This document shows, in pieces, positions 6,985-18,327 of a DNA stretch of 64,000 nt. The notes below the pieces were generated by a model. That model was not told where the DNA came from. It was given only the letters and a program-made list of their open reading frames with translations, and made no database searches. The translations under genes were made by a program, and so were the position numbers. Where the stretch lies: NCBI GenBank assembly GCA_023388255.1, contig JAEWGO010000007.1, positions 372,001-436,000 of the forward strand, read 5' to 3'. Each line of letters starts with the position of its first letter. Position 1 is the first letter of the stretch. This DNA comes from Pseudomonadota bacterium. GTDB taxonomy: Bacteria > Pseudomonadota > Gammaproteobacteria > Xanthomonadales > Rhodanobacteraceae.

Positions 6985-8511
6985 TCATTCCTCCGCGGTC
7001 ACCGTGCGCAGGCCGCCCGCAGCGCCGGACTTGGCTGCGTCCTGCGCGCTGTGCGTGGCCGAGAGCTTTTTCATCAGCGGCAACAGCAGGAACGCGAGCA
7101 CGGTTCCGCCGACGGCGACGAAGCCGAGTTTGGTGAACAGGCTCGTGTAGATCGACAGGCTCTGCAGCGGGTCGGTCAGGTTTTCGGGAATGCTGGCGAG
7201 GTTGGCGACCTTGCTCGCCGCGTACTGCGAGATGCCGGTGGCGACGAAATACGCACCCATCATGAAGCCGCCCATGCGCGCCGGCACGTAGCGCGCCATC
7301 ACCGCGAGTCCGAGGCCGCTGACGAGCAATTCGCCGAGCGAGTAGAAGCCGTAGCCCCAGATCATGTACCACGACGACACCTTGCCGGCGACGGCGGTGG
7401 CGCCGCTGATGCCGAAGATGAAGAAGCCGAGCGCGACGACGACGAAGCCGAGTGCGAACTTGGTGGCGATGTGCAGGTCGCGACCCTGTTTGCCGTAGTG
7501 CGTGTAAGCCCAGGCGAGGATCGGCGACAGCAGCATGATCCAGATCGGATTCAGCGCCTGGTACTGACCCGGTGACCATGTCCACAGCGTCATGCCGAAC
7601 AGGTGCTGGTCGAGATCGACGTTGCGCAGCGCGAACAAGGTCAGCGAGGTCGACATCTGGCCGTAGAAGATGAAGAACAGCAACGTCTCGACCATCAGCA
7701 CGAGCGCCGCGAGCAGGCCGGCGCGTTCGCCACTGGAGCCGGCGACCATCATGTAGACGAAAATGCCGAGCACGACGAGGCCGGCGACCCACATCGTGTA
7801 GTCTGAAATCTCCTGATGCTGCACCAGGAAGGAGACGGCGAAGACCGACACGGCTCCGACGCCGAGGACCATCGCGAGGCGGTCCCAGCGCACCGGCATT
7901 TCGTCGGGCGGCGAGCCGATGCCCTTCAGCGAGCGGATCATCAGCATGTAGTTGATCATCCCGAGCACAAGACCGGCGCAACACACGGTGAAGCCGGCGT
8001 GCCAGCCGTAGTGATCCTTGATCCACGGCGTCAGCAGCATGGACACAGTCGAGCCGACGTTGACCGCCATGTAGTAGAGCGTGAACGCGCTGTCGATCTT
8101 GGCGTCGTCGCCCTCGTAGATGCGGCGGACCATGTTTGCCGCGTTGGCCTTGAACAGGCCGTTGCCGACGACGATGACGCCCATCGACAGATAGAACAGC
8201 TTGAGGTCATCGCTCGGGATGCCGAGCATGAGGTAACCCAGCGCGAGGATCGCCGCTCCGATCGGCAAGGTGCGGCGCGTGCCGAGCACGTGGTCGCCGA
8301 TCCAGCCGCCGATCGCGGGTGCTGCATAGACGAGGCCGGTGAACGCACCCCAGACGAGGTTTGCCTTGACGTCCGCAAACCCGATCTTCTCGACCATGAA
8401 CAGGATGAAGATCGCGGCCATGCCGTAATAGCCGAAGCGCTCCCACAGCTCTATGAGGAAGATGGTGGAAAACGAGCGGGTCTGGTTGGGGCGGGCAGGC
8501 TGGGCGTTCAT
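6985..8511 (-). CDS. POT/PTR family proton-coupled oligopeptide transporter
   Basis: The 508-residue polytopic protein (about 14 helices) carries the family signature ELWERFGYYGM on helix 1 (the ExxERFxYYG proton/peptide motif), GGWIGDHVLGTRR in the 2-3 region, and NVGSTVSMLLTPWI on helix 5. The length is typical of bacterial DtpA/DtpB-like carriers that import di- and tripeptides with protons. ATG 8511 (MNAQPARPNQ) is chosen since the longer frame adds residues not seen in the family. It stands alone, 118 bases downstream of the PAP2 gene on the same strand. Confidence 0.9.
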   Translation of the reverse strand: MNAQPARPNQTRSFSTIFLIELWERFGYYGMAAIFILFMVEKIGFADVKANLVWGAFTGLVYAAPAIGGWIGDHVLGTRRTLPIGAAILALGYLMLGIPSDDLKLFYLSMGVIVVGNGLFKANAANMVRRIYEGDDAKIDSAFTLYYMAVNVGSTVSMLLTPWIKDHYGWHAGFTVCCAGLVLGMINYMLMIRSLKGIGSPPDEMPVRWDRLAMVLGVGAVSVFAVSFLVQHQEISDYTMWVAGLVVLGIFVYMMVAGSSGERAGLLAALVLMVETLLFFIFYGQMSTSLTLFALRNVDLDQHLFGMTLWTWSPGQYQALNPIWIMLLSPILAWAYTHYGKQGRDLHIATKFALGFVVVALGFFIFGISGATAVAGKVSSWYMIWGYGFYSLGELLVSGLGLAVMARYVPARMGGFMMGAYFVATGISQYAASKVANLASIPENLTDPLQSLSIYTSLFTKLGFVAVGGTVLAFLLLPLMKKLSATHSAQDAAKSGAAGGLRTVTAEE

Positions 8512-8629
8512 CGAAGTAAATCCGTGGAAAGTAATAAAACCGGTTGAGCGTAGCGCAAGCGTCGCGCCGGCGCGTGTGCGAACGCACATTGCGCCGTCGC
8601 TTCAGCGACGAGGTGTTCGTCGCGGCGGC

Positions 8630-9265
8630 TCAGCGCATGTATGGCGCCGGCAACCAGCGCCGCGCCAGCGTCGCCAGCAGCAGCGCATACAGCGCGGCCA
8701 TCAGCGCCGAAGCCGACACGTCCGACAGGAAATGCTTGGCCAGGTCGACGCGCGCGAGCACCGCGTACAGCGGGATCGTCAGCAGCAGCGCGCGCAGCCA
8801 GCGGATCGGGCAGGCCGCAGCCAGCGGCAGCAGCAGTCCGAAATAGAACGCCGAATGTCCGGACGGGAACGAGCCGCCGCCGGCGAACCACAGGTGCGCC
8901 CAGTCGCCGCCGTCGAGCACCTGCTGCGGGCGCAGGCGCCCGAAATGGGACTTGCCGAGCATCATCGTGCCGATGCACAGGTATTGCACGAGAGCGGCCG
9001 CGAGCAGTGCGCGCGGCCAGCGTGCCGTGCGCTGCCACGCCAAGCCACCCATGCCGATCGCAAGCGCGACGCCGCCGGCGAGCCAGTACCACACGTGCAT
9101 GCCGGTCAGCGTATCGAGCACGGCCAGACCGTCGGCGAACACGCGCGCCTGTTCGAGACCGCTGGCGCGTACCCATTCGGCCAGCGGCCGGTCCACGACC
9201 AGCAGGCCAATGGCCATCAGCAGTGCGCTGATGGCAGCGACCGCGCCCAGCAGGCGGCGATTCAT
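8630..9265 (-). CDS. PAP2 family membrane phosphatase
   Basis: A 211-residue membrane protein with the three acid-phosphatase motifs: KSHFGRLRP, GSFPSGHSAF and ARVDLAKHFLSDVSAS, in order between membrane helices. Such enzymes dephosphorylate lipid phosphates such as undecaprenyl pyrophosphate, phosphatidic acid or phosphatidylglycerol phosphate; which one cannot be read here. ATG 9265 is preceded by GAGGAA, which decides the start over ATG 9286. A minus-strand -10-like TATGAT (complement of 9307-9312) fits its promoter. It is divergent from dgkA, which makes the opposing lipid kinase. Confidence 0.85.
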   Translation of the reverse strand: MNRRLLGAVAAISALLMAIGLLVVDRPLAEWVRASGLEQARVFADGLAVLDTLTGMHVWYWLAGGVALAIGMGGLAWQRTARWPRALLAAALVQYLCIGTMMLGKSHFGRLRPQQVLDGGDWAHLWFAGGGSFPSGHSAFYFGLLLPLAAACPIRWLRALLLTIPLYAVLARVDLAKHFLSDVSASALMAALYALLLATLARRWLPAPYMR

Positions 9266-9455
9266 CGTGGGTATTCCTCGGAGCAAGCGGAAGGGTGCTT
9301 TATGGCATCATAGCGAGCCCTTTTTCCAGCCCTGTCCGCGCATGCCGATTCCGTCGCCGAGCCGTTCCGCCAGCGCGCCAGTCGCCCGGATTTTGCGCAG
9401 CCGCGCGGTTTTTTCCCGCCGTCGCGGCGGCTGAGCACGACAAGGGGAAGGGGAT

Positions 9456-9830
9456 ATGCCGAGTACCGAATCGCGCGGTCCGCGCCAGATATTGCGCGCC
9501 TGGCAATGGTCGATGAAGGGCCTGCGTGCGGCATGGCGCCATGAGGCCTCGTTCCGCCTCGAAGGCTATCTGTTCGTGGTGATGTTCCCGCTCGGCCTGT
9601 GGCTTGGCCACGGCGCGGTCGAGAAGGCGATCCTAGTCGGCAGCCTGCTGCTGGTGCTGTCGGCGGAACTGTTGAACTCCGCGATCGAGGCAGTCGTCGA
9701 CAAGGCCAGCCCGGAGTTCCATGAACTGGCTGGCCGCGCCAAGGACATGGGCTCGGCTGCGGTGCTGTTACTGATGTTCAACGTTGCGTTGTGCTGGGGC
9801 CTGATATTGTGCTTCGGCGATCGTCCCTGA
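9456..9830 (+). CDS. dgkA: Diacylglycerol kinase (DgkA)
   Basis: The 124-residue integral membrane protein has the usual DgkA length and three helices. The active-site block is AELLNSAIEAVVDKASPEFH (family consensus ExxNTAIEAVVD) and an N-terminal SMKGLRAAWRHEASFRLE segment is present. It phosphorylates diacylglycerol (or undecaprenol in some bacteria) with ATP at the inner membrane, recycling lipid released during periplasmic glycan and lipoprotein synthesis. It is divergent from the PAP2 phosphatase and followed after 52 bases by terC. Confidence 0.92.
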   Translation: MPSTESRGPRQILRAWQWSMKGLRAAWRHEASFRLEGYLFVVMFPLGLWLGHGAVEKAILVGSLLLVLSAELLNSAIEAVVDKASPEFHELAGRAKDMGSAAVLLLMFNVALCWGLILCFGDRP

Positions 9831-9882
9831 TCGCGGGAATCATCAAGCAGTCGTGCCCGGGCTGTCCGGAGGAGATTGACGG

Positions 9883-10617
<735 letters not shown>

Positions 10618-10681
10618 ACGAGGGGCCGCGCACCCGGTACGCCGCGGCGATGGCCCGCTGCCGGTCATGATTCATTTCTCA

Positions 10682-10704
10682 ACTTGCGCGGCGTTCGCGC
10701 AAGT
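10682..10704. other. Strong intergenic hairpin between terC and lemA
   Basis: ACTTGCGCG (10682-10690) and CGCGCAAGT (10696-10704) form a perfect 9-bp stem with a 5-base loop, 65 bases after terC and 52 before lemA. No T-run follows, so it is not a canonical intrinsic terminator on either strand. It may slow read-through, stabilise a transcript end, or bind a protein. Confidence 0.6.
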
Positions 10705-10755
10705 CGCAGAGTGCGCGGGTACGGCCACGCCACGCTGTCGTCAACGGGAGGAAAC

Positions 10756-11394
10756 ATGCGCGCGATTCATTGGCTCTCCATGCTGCTGCTGGTCACGCTG
10801 CTCAGCGGCTGCGGTTACAACTCGATCCAGTCGAAGGACGAAGGCGTCAAGGCGGCGTGGTCCGAGGTCGTCAACCAGTACCAGCGCCGCGCCGATCTGG
10901 TGCCGAACCTCGTCAACACCGTGAAGGGCTACGCGACGCACGAGGAAGAGGTCTTCACCAAGGTCACCGAGGCGCGCGCGCAGGTCGGCAAGATCACGCT
11001 GAGTGCGGACGACCTTTCCGACGAGAACAAGATGAAGGCGTTCCAGCAGGCGCAGGGCGAATTGTCCAGCGCGTTGTCGCGGCTGATGGCAGTGTCGGAG
11101 AACTATCCGACGCTGAAGGCCGATGGCCTGTTCCAGAACCTGCAGGCGCAGCTCGAAGGCACCGAAAACCGCGTGACCGTGGCGCGCAACCGCTACATCC
11201 AGGCGGTGCAGGACTACAACGTGTTCGTGCGCTCGTTCCCGAACAATCTCACCGCGATGATCTTCGGATACAAGCCCAAGGCGAACTTCACGGTCGACAA
11301 CGAGAAGCAGATCTCGACCGCGCCGACCGTCAATTTCGACAAGCCCTCGGCGCCGCCTGCGCAGCCGCCGCAGCAACCGCAGCCGGCGCATTGA
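10756..11394 (+). CDS. lemA: LemA family lipoprotein
   Basis: A 212-residue LemA protein. The N-terminus MRAIHWLSMLLLVTLLSGCGYN is a lipoprotein signal with lipobox LSGC, so it should be anchored by acylated Cys18. The conserved block WSEVVNQYQRRADLVPNLVN and long helices follow, with a proline/glutamine-rich tail (SAPPAQPPQQPQPAH). ATG 10756 follows GGGAGGA and decides the start. It heads the classic LemA-TPM-TPM cluster; the family's function is unsettled, with proposed roles in envelope processes. Confidence 0.92.
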   Translation: MRAIHWLSMLLLVTLLSGCGYNSIQSKDEGVKAAWSEVVNQYQRRADLVPNLVNTVKGYATHEEEVFTKVTEARAQVGKITLSADDLSDENKMKAFQQAQGELSSALSRLMAVSENYPTLKADGLFQNLQAQLEGTENRVTVARNRYIQAVQDYNVFVRSFPNNLTAMIFGYKPKANFTVDNEKQISTAPTVNFDKPSAPPAQPPQQPQPAH

Positions 11395-11532
11395 GCGTTC
11401 CGTGACGACGGCTCGCGGCATGACGTCCGTTGTCCATCCCGACGCATTGCGTGAAGGGGCGGCTTCGTCCCGCCTGCGTTTTGATGCATGGGCGCGCGGC
11501 GGCGTGAATTGCTACGTGCGGGCGTTGACGCG

Positions 11533-12420
11533 ATGATCCGCGCCCTGCTCATGCTGTTCGCAGGCTGCGCCTTCGCGTTCGCCGTCGCCGCGGCCGAAGG
11601 CGATCTGCAGCCGATCCCGCCCTTCGGGCCGCGCGTCACCGATCTCACCGGCACACTCGACGCGCAACAAAAGCAGACGCTCGAAGGCGAGCTTGAAGCG
11701 CTTGAAAAGAGCAAGGGATCGCGCTTCGCCGTGTTGCTGGTGCCGACCACCGCACCCGAGGACATCGCGCAGTACAGCATCCGCGTCACCGATGTCTGGA
11801 AGCTGTCGCGCAGCGACGGCAAGACGCACGACGGCGTGCTGCTGATCGTCGCCAAGAACGATCATCGCGTGCGCATCGAGGTCGGCCAGGATCTCGAAGG
11901 CGCGATTCCGGATGCGGCCGCGGCGCGCATCATCCGCGAATACATCACGCCGAAGTTCCGCGCCAACGACTACTACGGCGGCATCCAGGATGCCGTCGGT
12001 GCGATAACCAAGCTCGTCAACGACGAACCGCTGCCGCCGCCGTTGACCGACGACCGCGACAATGGCGGCGGCGACCGCCTGATGCCCGCGCTCGTCGCTG
12101 CATGGTTCACCGCGTTGTTCTTGCGCGGCCTGTTCGTTGGCGTTTCCACGGTGCCCCGCGCGGGCGTGGTCGGCGCCGGCAGCGGCCTCGTCGGCTGGCT
12201 CGTCAGCGGCCTGCTGCCGATCGGCATCGGCGTCGGCGTGCTCGGCCTGTTCTTCGGCCTGCTCGGCGGCGGCGGAGGCGGGGGATTCGCCAACCGCGGA
12301 GGCTGGGGCGGGTTCGGCGGCGGAGGTGGCGGTTTCGGTGGCGGCGGGTTTGGCGGCGGTGGATTCAGTGGCGGCTCCAGCGGCGGATTTTCCGGCGGCG
12401 GCGCCTCGGGGAGCTGGTGA
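11533..12420 (+). CDS. TPM domain protein (YgcG family) with glycine-rich tail
   Basis: The 295-residue protein has a signal peptide (MIRALLMLFAGCAFAFAVAA), a TPM domain (about 30-170) with VTDLTGTLDAQQKQTLE and KTHDGVLLIVAKNDHRVRIE, and two membrane segments (about 195-255). The Gly/Phe/Ser-rich tail of about 50 residues ends GGGASGSW. This domain order is that of YgcG. TPM domains occur in a plant photosystem II repair protein (TLP18.3), but bacterial roles are open. ATG 11533 is preferred over ATG 11488, since the signal peptide begins there. One base separates its stop from the next start. Confidence 0.88.
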   Translation: MIRALLMLFAGCAFAFAVAAAEGDLQPIPPFGPRVTDLTGTLDAQQKQTLEGELEALEKSKGSRFAVLLVPTTAPEDIAQYSIRVTDVWKLSRSDGKTHDGVLLIVAKNDHRVRIEVGQDLEGAIPDAAAARIIREYITPKFRANDYYGGIQDAVGAITKLVNDEPLPPPLTDDRDNGGGDRLMPALVAAWFTALFLRGLFVGVSTVPRAGVVGAGSGLVGWLVSGLLPIGIGVGVLGLFFGLLGGGGGGGFANRGGWGGFGGGGGGFGGGGFGGGGFSGGSSGGFSGGGASGSW

Positions 12421-12421
12421 C

Positions 12422-12910
12422 ATGCGCTGGACTCGACACCTGTTCGACCTCTCATCCGCCAAACGGCACTTCCCGCCGGCCACGCTCGACGCGATCCAGC
12501 ACGCGATCGCCGCCAGTGAACATCGCCATCGCGGCGAGATCGTGTTCGCCGTCGAAGGCAGCCTGCCGCTCGGTGAAGCGTTCAGCTCGCGCAGCGTGCG
12601 CGAGCGCGCTTGCGAGGTATTCGCGCGCCTGCGCGTGTGGAACACCGAACACAACACAGGCGTGCTGGTCTATATGCTGCTCGCCGAACACGCGATCGAA
12701 ATCGTTGCCGACCGCGGCATAGCCGCGAAAGTGGCCGAGGACGAATGGGGAAAGGTCTGCGCACTGATGCAGGCGCGTTTCGCAAAGGGCGACTACCAGG
12801 CCGGCGCCGTCGCCGGCGTCGACGCGATCACCGCGATCCTCGTGCGGCATTTCCCGTCCGACGGCACGCCGAATCGCGACGAGCTTCCGGATCGACCGGT
12901 GTTGTTGTAG
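12422..12910 (+). CDS. Second TPM domain protein, cytoplasmic type
   Basis: This 162-residue protein is a TPM domain without signal peptide or glycine tail: HFPPATLDAIQHAIAASE, RGEIVFAVEGSLPL, NTGVLVYMLLAEHAIEIVAD, then a helical C-terminus. ATG 12422 lies one base after the previous stop, so translation is coupled. Such short TPM proteins regularly end LemA-TPM clusters. Function unknown. Confidence 0.85.
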   Translation: MRWTRHLFDLSSAKRHFPPATLDAIQHAIAASEHRHRGEIVFAVEGSLPLGEAFSSRSVRERACEVFARLRVWNTEHNTGVLVYMLLAEHAIEIVADRGIAAKVAEDEWGKVCALMQARFAKGDYQAGAVAGVDAITAILVRHFPSDGTPNRDELPDRPVLL

Positions 12911-13061
12911 CTGTAGTGCATCTTTTTTGCGGCAGCAATTGGTTCCTTCCCTTAGGGTGATTCCGAGGATTTCTGCAAACTCTCCCCAAACGGAGGGTTC
13001 CATGCGCAACTATTTCGCCACGGACCGCTTTCAGTTGCTCGACATGATCTGCAGAGTCGTT

Positions 13062-15089
<2,028 letters not shown>

Positions 15090-15156
15090 GTGGCGAGTGT
15101 ACGCTCCGGGTTGTGGCACGCCCGGCCACGCGCTACCGTGCGCGCCCAAAGCGTGA

Positions 15157-16371
15157 GTGCATGACGTGAGCGAATCCATCGAATATCCGGCCCTGTACCT
15201 CAAGCGCGGCGAGGATGCACGTTTGCGCGCGGGGCATCTGTGGGTGTTCTCGAACGAGGTCGATGTCGCGCGTTCGCCGCTCTCCGGTTTCGAACCGGGC
15301 GACGTCTGCGCGATCGTCGATCATCGCGGCAAGCCGCTCGGCGTCGGGTATGTGAATCCGAATTCGTTGATCGCGGCGCGGCTGGTCGCGCGCGGACTCG
15401 ATCATGCGCTGGATCGTTCGTTGTTCGTGCATCGGCTCAATGTCGCGCTTGCGTTGCGCGAGCGGTTATATGCGCAGCCGTACTATCGCCTCGTGTTCGG
15501 CGAATCCGATGGCTTGCCGGGTCTCGTGCTCGACCGCTTCGGCGACGTCGTCGTCGGCCAGATCGCGACGGCGGGCATGGAGCGGCTGAAGGATGAAATC
15601 ACCGAGGCGATCGTAAAGGTGCTGAAACCGCGCCAGCTGTGGTGGAAGAACGATGCCGGCTCGCGCGCGATGGAGCACTTGCCCAGCTATGCCGACCTCG
15701 GCCATGGCGAGTACGGCGGCGAAGTGGTCGCGCGCGAAGGCGCGTTGACGTTCGGCATCGATCCGGTCGGCGGCCAGAAGACCGGCTGGTTCTACGACCA
15801 GCGCGAGAATCGCGAAGCGCTCGCACGGTTCGTCAAGGGCAAGCGCGTGCTCGACATGTTCAGCTATCTCGGTGGCTGGGGCTTGAGCGCAGCCGCGTTC
15901 GGCGCCAGCGAAGTCGTCTGCGTCGATGCGTCCGCCGCGGCGGTCGAGGGCATCGCTCGCAATGCGGAACGCAACGGGTTGTCCGATCGCGTGACTGCGT
16001 TGCGCGCCGATGCGTTCGATCACCTCAAGGCTTTGCGCGAAGCGCGCGAACATTTCGATGTCGTGATCCTCGATCCGCCCGCGTTCATCAAGCGCAAGAA
16101 GGATTTCAAGGAAGGCAGCCTCGCGTACCGGCGTCTCAACGAACTCGGCATGCAGGTGCTGGCGAAGGACGGCATCCTCGTCACCTGCTCGTGCTCGCAC
16201 CACATGCCGCGCGCCGCGCTGCTCGACGGCGTGCAGCAGGGCGCGCGCCACCTGGATCGTCAGGTGCAGATGCTGGTCGCGCTGCAGCAGGCGCCGGATC
16301 ATCCGGTGCATCCGGCGATTCCGGAGACGGACTACCTCAAGGGGTTTGTCTGTCGGGTGTTGCCGGCGTAG
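15157..16371 (+). CDS. rlmI: RlmI-type class I SAM-dependent rRNA methyltransferase
   Basis: About 404 residues (E. coli RlmI has 396). An N-terminal PUA domain (YLKRGEDARLRAGHLWVFSN) is followed by a linking domain (RLVFGESDGLPGLVLDRFGD) and a Rossmann methyltransferase with VLDMFSYLGGWGLSAAAFGA for SAM binding. The active-site motifs are VILDPPAFIKRKKDF and a catalytic-cysteine segment TCSCSHH. RlmI makes 5-methylcytosine at position 1962 of 23S rRNA. No ATG suits: GTG 15157 or GTG 15166 must start it, and I cannot decide between them. Confidence 0.88.
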   Translation: MHDVSESIEYPALYLKRGEDARLRAGHLWVFSNEVDVARSPLSGFEPGDVCAIVDHRGKPLGVGYVNPNSLIAARLVARGLDHALDRSLFVHRLNVALALRERLYAQPYYRLVFGESDGLPGLVLDRFGDVVVGQIATAGMERLKDEITEAIVKVLKPRQLWWKNDAGSRAMEHLPSYADLGHGEYGGEVVAREGALTFGIDPVGGQKTGWFYDQRENREALARFVKGKRVLDMFSYLGGWGLSAAAFGASEVVCVDASAAAVEGIARNAERNGLSDRVTALRADAFDHLKALREAREHFDVVILDPPAFIKRKKDFKEGSLAYRRLNELGMQVLAKDGILVTCSCSHHMPRAALLDGVQQGARHLDRQVQMLVALQQAPDHPVHPAIPETDYLKGFVCRVLPA

Positions 16372-16430
16372 GTGGCTGCGCCACGTCATTGCGGCGCCGG
16401 CTGAGACAATCGCAGCGGTGGCTACACCTT

Positions 16431-16462
16431 GATCTCGTGTTTCTCACGGGGAACACGAGATC
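16431..16462. other. Perfect 11-bp inverted repeat in the rlmI-lgt gap
   Basis: GATCTCGTGTT (16431-16441) and AACACGAGATC (16452-16462) are exact reverse complements around a 10-base spacer. It lies 60 bases after the rlmI stop and 140 before the lgt start. No T-run follows, so it may be an operator or an RNA structure rather than a classic terminator. Apart from this repeat I see nothing recognisable in the 230-base gap 16372-16601. Confidence 0.6.
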
Positions 16463-16601
16463 CGACGGCCATGTGGTTACCCAAGGAAGGCTGAGACAGG
16501 GTCAGCCGGGCGCAATCCCGGTCGCAGGGCCGTGCCGTTCGACTGGGCCGATGCACGCGGAACGGGCACAATGGACGTCCGCTTTGCCGACGATACCTCT
16601 C

Positions 16602-17507
16602 GTGACGCCCTACTACGTCGACATCAATCCGATCGCGCTTTCGCTCGGCCCCGTGCAGATCCATTGGTACGGCATCATGTACCTGCTCGGCTTCGGCATC
16701 GCGTGGTGGCTCGGCCAGCGCCGGCGCGCCGCGGGTCGATTGCCGGTCACGCATGACCAGTTCTCGGACCTGTGTTTCTACCTGATGCTCGGCGTGATCC
16801 TCGGCGGGCGCATCGGCTACATGGTGTTCTACGACACGGCCGAGTTGATCGCGCATCCGCTCAGCCTGATCCGCGTGTGGGAAGGCGGCATGTCGTTCCA
16901 CGGCGGCTTGCTCGGGGTGCTGACCGCCGGCTTGATCTGGACGCGCCGGCACAAGCTCAATTTCTTCGATGCAATCGACTTCGTCGCGCCATTGGTGCCG
17001 ATCGGCCTCGGCCTCGGTCGGCTCGGCAATTTCATCGGCGGCGAATTGTGGGGCCGGCATACCGATGTGGCATGGGGCATGATCTTTCCGCGCGCGCTGG
17101 AGTCGCTCGGCAGGACCAAGGACGAGCTGTACCGGATGTATTTGGCCGGTCAGTTGAACAATGAGGCACGGCATCCGTCGCAGTTGTACGAGTTCGCGCT
17201 CGAAGGCGTCGTGCTGTTCACGGTGCTGTGGTTCTATTCGCGCAAGCCGCGGCCGCGCTACGCGGTGTCGGGTTTGTTCGCGCTGCTGTACGGCATCTTC
17301 CGTTTTGGCGTCGAGTTCGTGCGCGAGCCGGATGTGCAATTGGGATTCCTCGCGCTGGACTGGGTGACGATGGGGCAGATCCTGTCGATCCCGCTGATTG
17401 TGGTCGGCGTGTTCCTGCTGTGGCTCTCGCGGCGCGCGCCGACCTTGGCGCCGGCGCCGCAGGAAATAGCCAGCGGAATGCCATCCCCGCCCAAACCTTC
17501 CCCTTGA
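16602..17507 (+). CDS. lgt: Prolipoprotein diacylglyceryl transferase
   Basis: Lgt transfers diacylglycerol from phosphatidylglycerol to the lipobox cysteine of prolipoproteins in the inner membrane. The 301-residue protein has about seven helices, SLGPVQIHWYGIMYLLGFGI at the N-terminus, GGMSFHGGLLG (essential His), and the signature GRLGNFIGGELWGR. The signature deviates once: the second Asn (normally NFINGE) is Gly, while the essential first Asn is kept. The C-terminal FRFGVEFVREPD carries the conserved Arg/Glu. GTG 16602 (VTPYYVDINPIALSLGP) is chosen because Lgt proteins begin there; ATG 16551 would add an atypical extension. thyA follows after 25 bases. Confidence 0.95.
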   Translation: MTPYYVDINPIALSLGPVQIHWYGIMYLLGFGIAWWLGQRRRAAGRLPVTHDQFSDLCFYLMLGVILGGRIGYMVFYDTAELIAHPLSLIRVWEGGMSFHGGLLGVLTAGLIWTRRHKLNFFDAIDFVAPLVPIGLGLGRLGNFIGGELWGRHTDVAWGMIFPRALESLGRTKDELYRMYLAGQLNNEARHPSQLYEFALEGVVLFTVLWFYSRKPRPRYAVSGLFALLYGIFRFGVEFVREPDVQLGFLALDWVTMGQILSIPLIVVGVFLLWLSRRAPTLAPAPQEIASGMPSPPKPSP

Positions 17508-17532
17508 AGGAGAGGGCTTCAGAGCCGTCATC

Positions 17533-18327
17533 ATGAGTCCCTATCTCGATCTGCTGCGTCACGTCCTCGAACACGGCACGGAGAAGTCCGACCGCACCGG
17601 TACCGGCACGCGTTCTGTGTTCGGCTGGCAGATGCGCTTCGATCTCGCGCAGGGTTTTCCGCTGGTCACGACGAAGAAGCTGCACCTGAAGTCGATCGTG
17701 CACGAGTTGATCTGGTTCCTGCGCGGCGAGACGAACATCGCCTATCTCAAGGACAACGGCGTCTCGATCTGGGACGAATGGGCCGATGCTGACGGCGAAC
17801 TCGGCCCGGTCTACGGCAAGCAATGGCGGACATGGGAAAGCCCGGACGGACGCACGATCGACCAGATTGCCTGGGTCGTCGACGAGATCAAACGCAATCC
17901 CGATTCGCGCCGTCTCATCGTCAGCGCGTGGAACGTCGCCGACCTGCCGAAGATGGCGCTGCAGCCGTGCCACACGATGTTCCAGTTCTACGTTGCCGGC
18001 GGCAAGCTTTCGTGCCAGTTGTACCAGCGCTCCGGCGACATCTTCCTCGGCGTGCCGTTCAACATCGCCAGCTACGCGCTGCTGACGCAGATGGTCGCGC
18101 AGGTCTGCGGACTCGATCCGGGCGATTTCGTGCACACGCTAGGCGATGCCCATCTGTACTCGAACCATTTCGAACAGGCGCGCGAACAATTGTCGCGCGA
18201 GCCGCGGCCATTGCCGAAGCTCGTGCTGAACCCCGACGTGCGTTCGATCTTCGATTTCCGCTACGTGGACGTCGCGATCGAGGGCTACGTGCCGCATCCG
18301 CCGATCAAGGCGCCGGTGGCGGTGTAG
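17533..18327 (+). CDS. thyA: Thymidylate synthase
   Basis: The 264-residue protein has exactly the length of E. coli ThyA. Catalytic Cys is in ALQPCHTMFQFYV, the substrate loop in SYALLTQMVAQVCGLDPGDF, and conserved SDRTGTGTRSVFG lies at the N-terminus. It converts dUMP to dTMP using methylene-tetrahydrofolate, giving dihydrofolate, which FolA (about 1.2 kb downstream) reduces. It follows lgt by 25 bases, probably in one transcript. Its 3' end overlaps the convergent aspartic-protease gene by 23 bases. Confidence 0.97.
   Translation: MSPYLDLLRHVLEHGTEKSDRTGTGTRSVFGWQMRFDLAQGFPLVTTKKLHLKSIVHELIWFLRGETNIAYLKDNGVSIWDEWADADGELGPVYGKQWRTWESPDGRTIDQIAWVVDEIKRNPDSRRLIVSAWNVADLPKMALQPCHTMFQFYVAGGKLSCQLYQRSGDIFLGVPFNIASYALLTQMVAQVCGLDPGDFVHTLGDAHLYSNHFEQAREQLSREPRPLPKLVLNPDVRSIFDFRYVDVAIEGYVPHPPIKAPVAV

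Noticed and set aside
11440..11500. GC-rich stretch after lemA as a terminator
   Set aside because: The imperfect complementarity around GGGGCGGCTTCGTCCCGCC lacks a stable uninterrupted stem and T-run, and the TPM gene follows in the same operon.
16463..16600. Possible riboswitch (GGCTGAGA-like stretch) before lgt
   Set aside because: It resembles only a few bases of the TPP riboswitch core; the second conserved element is missing and lgt is not a thiamin gene.
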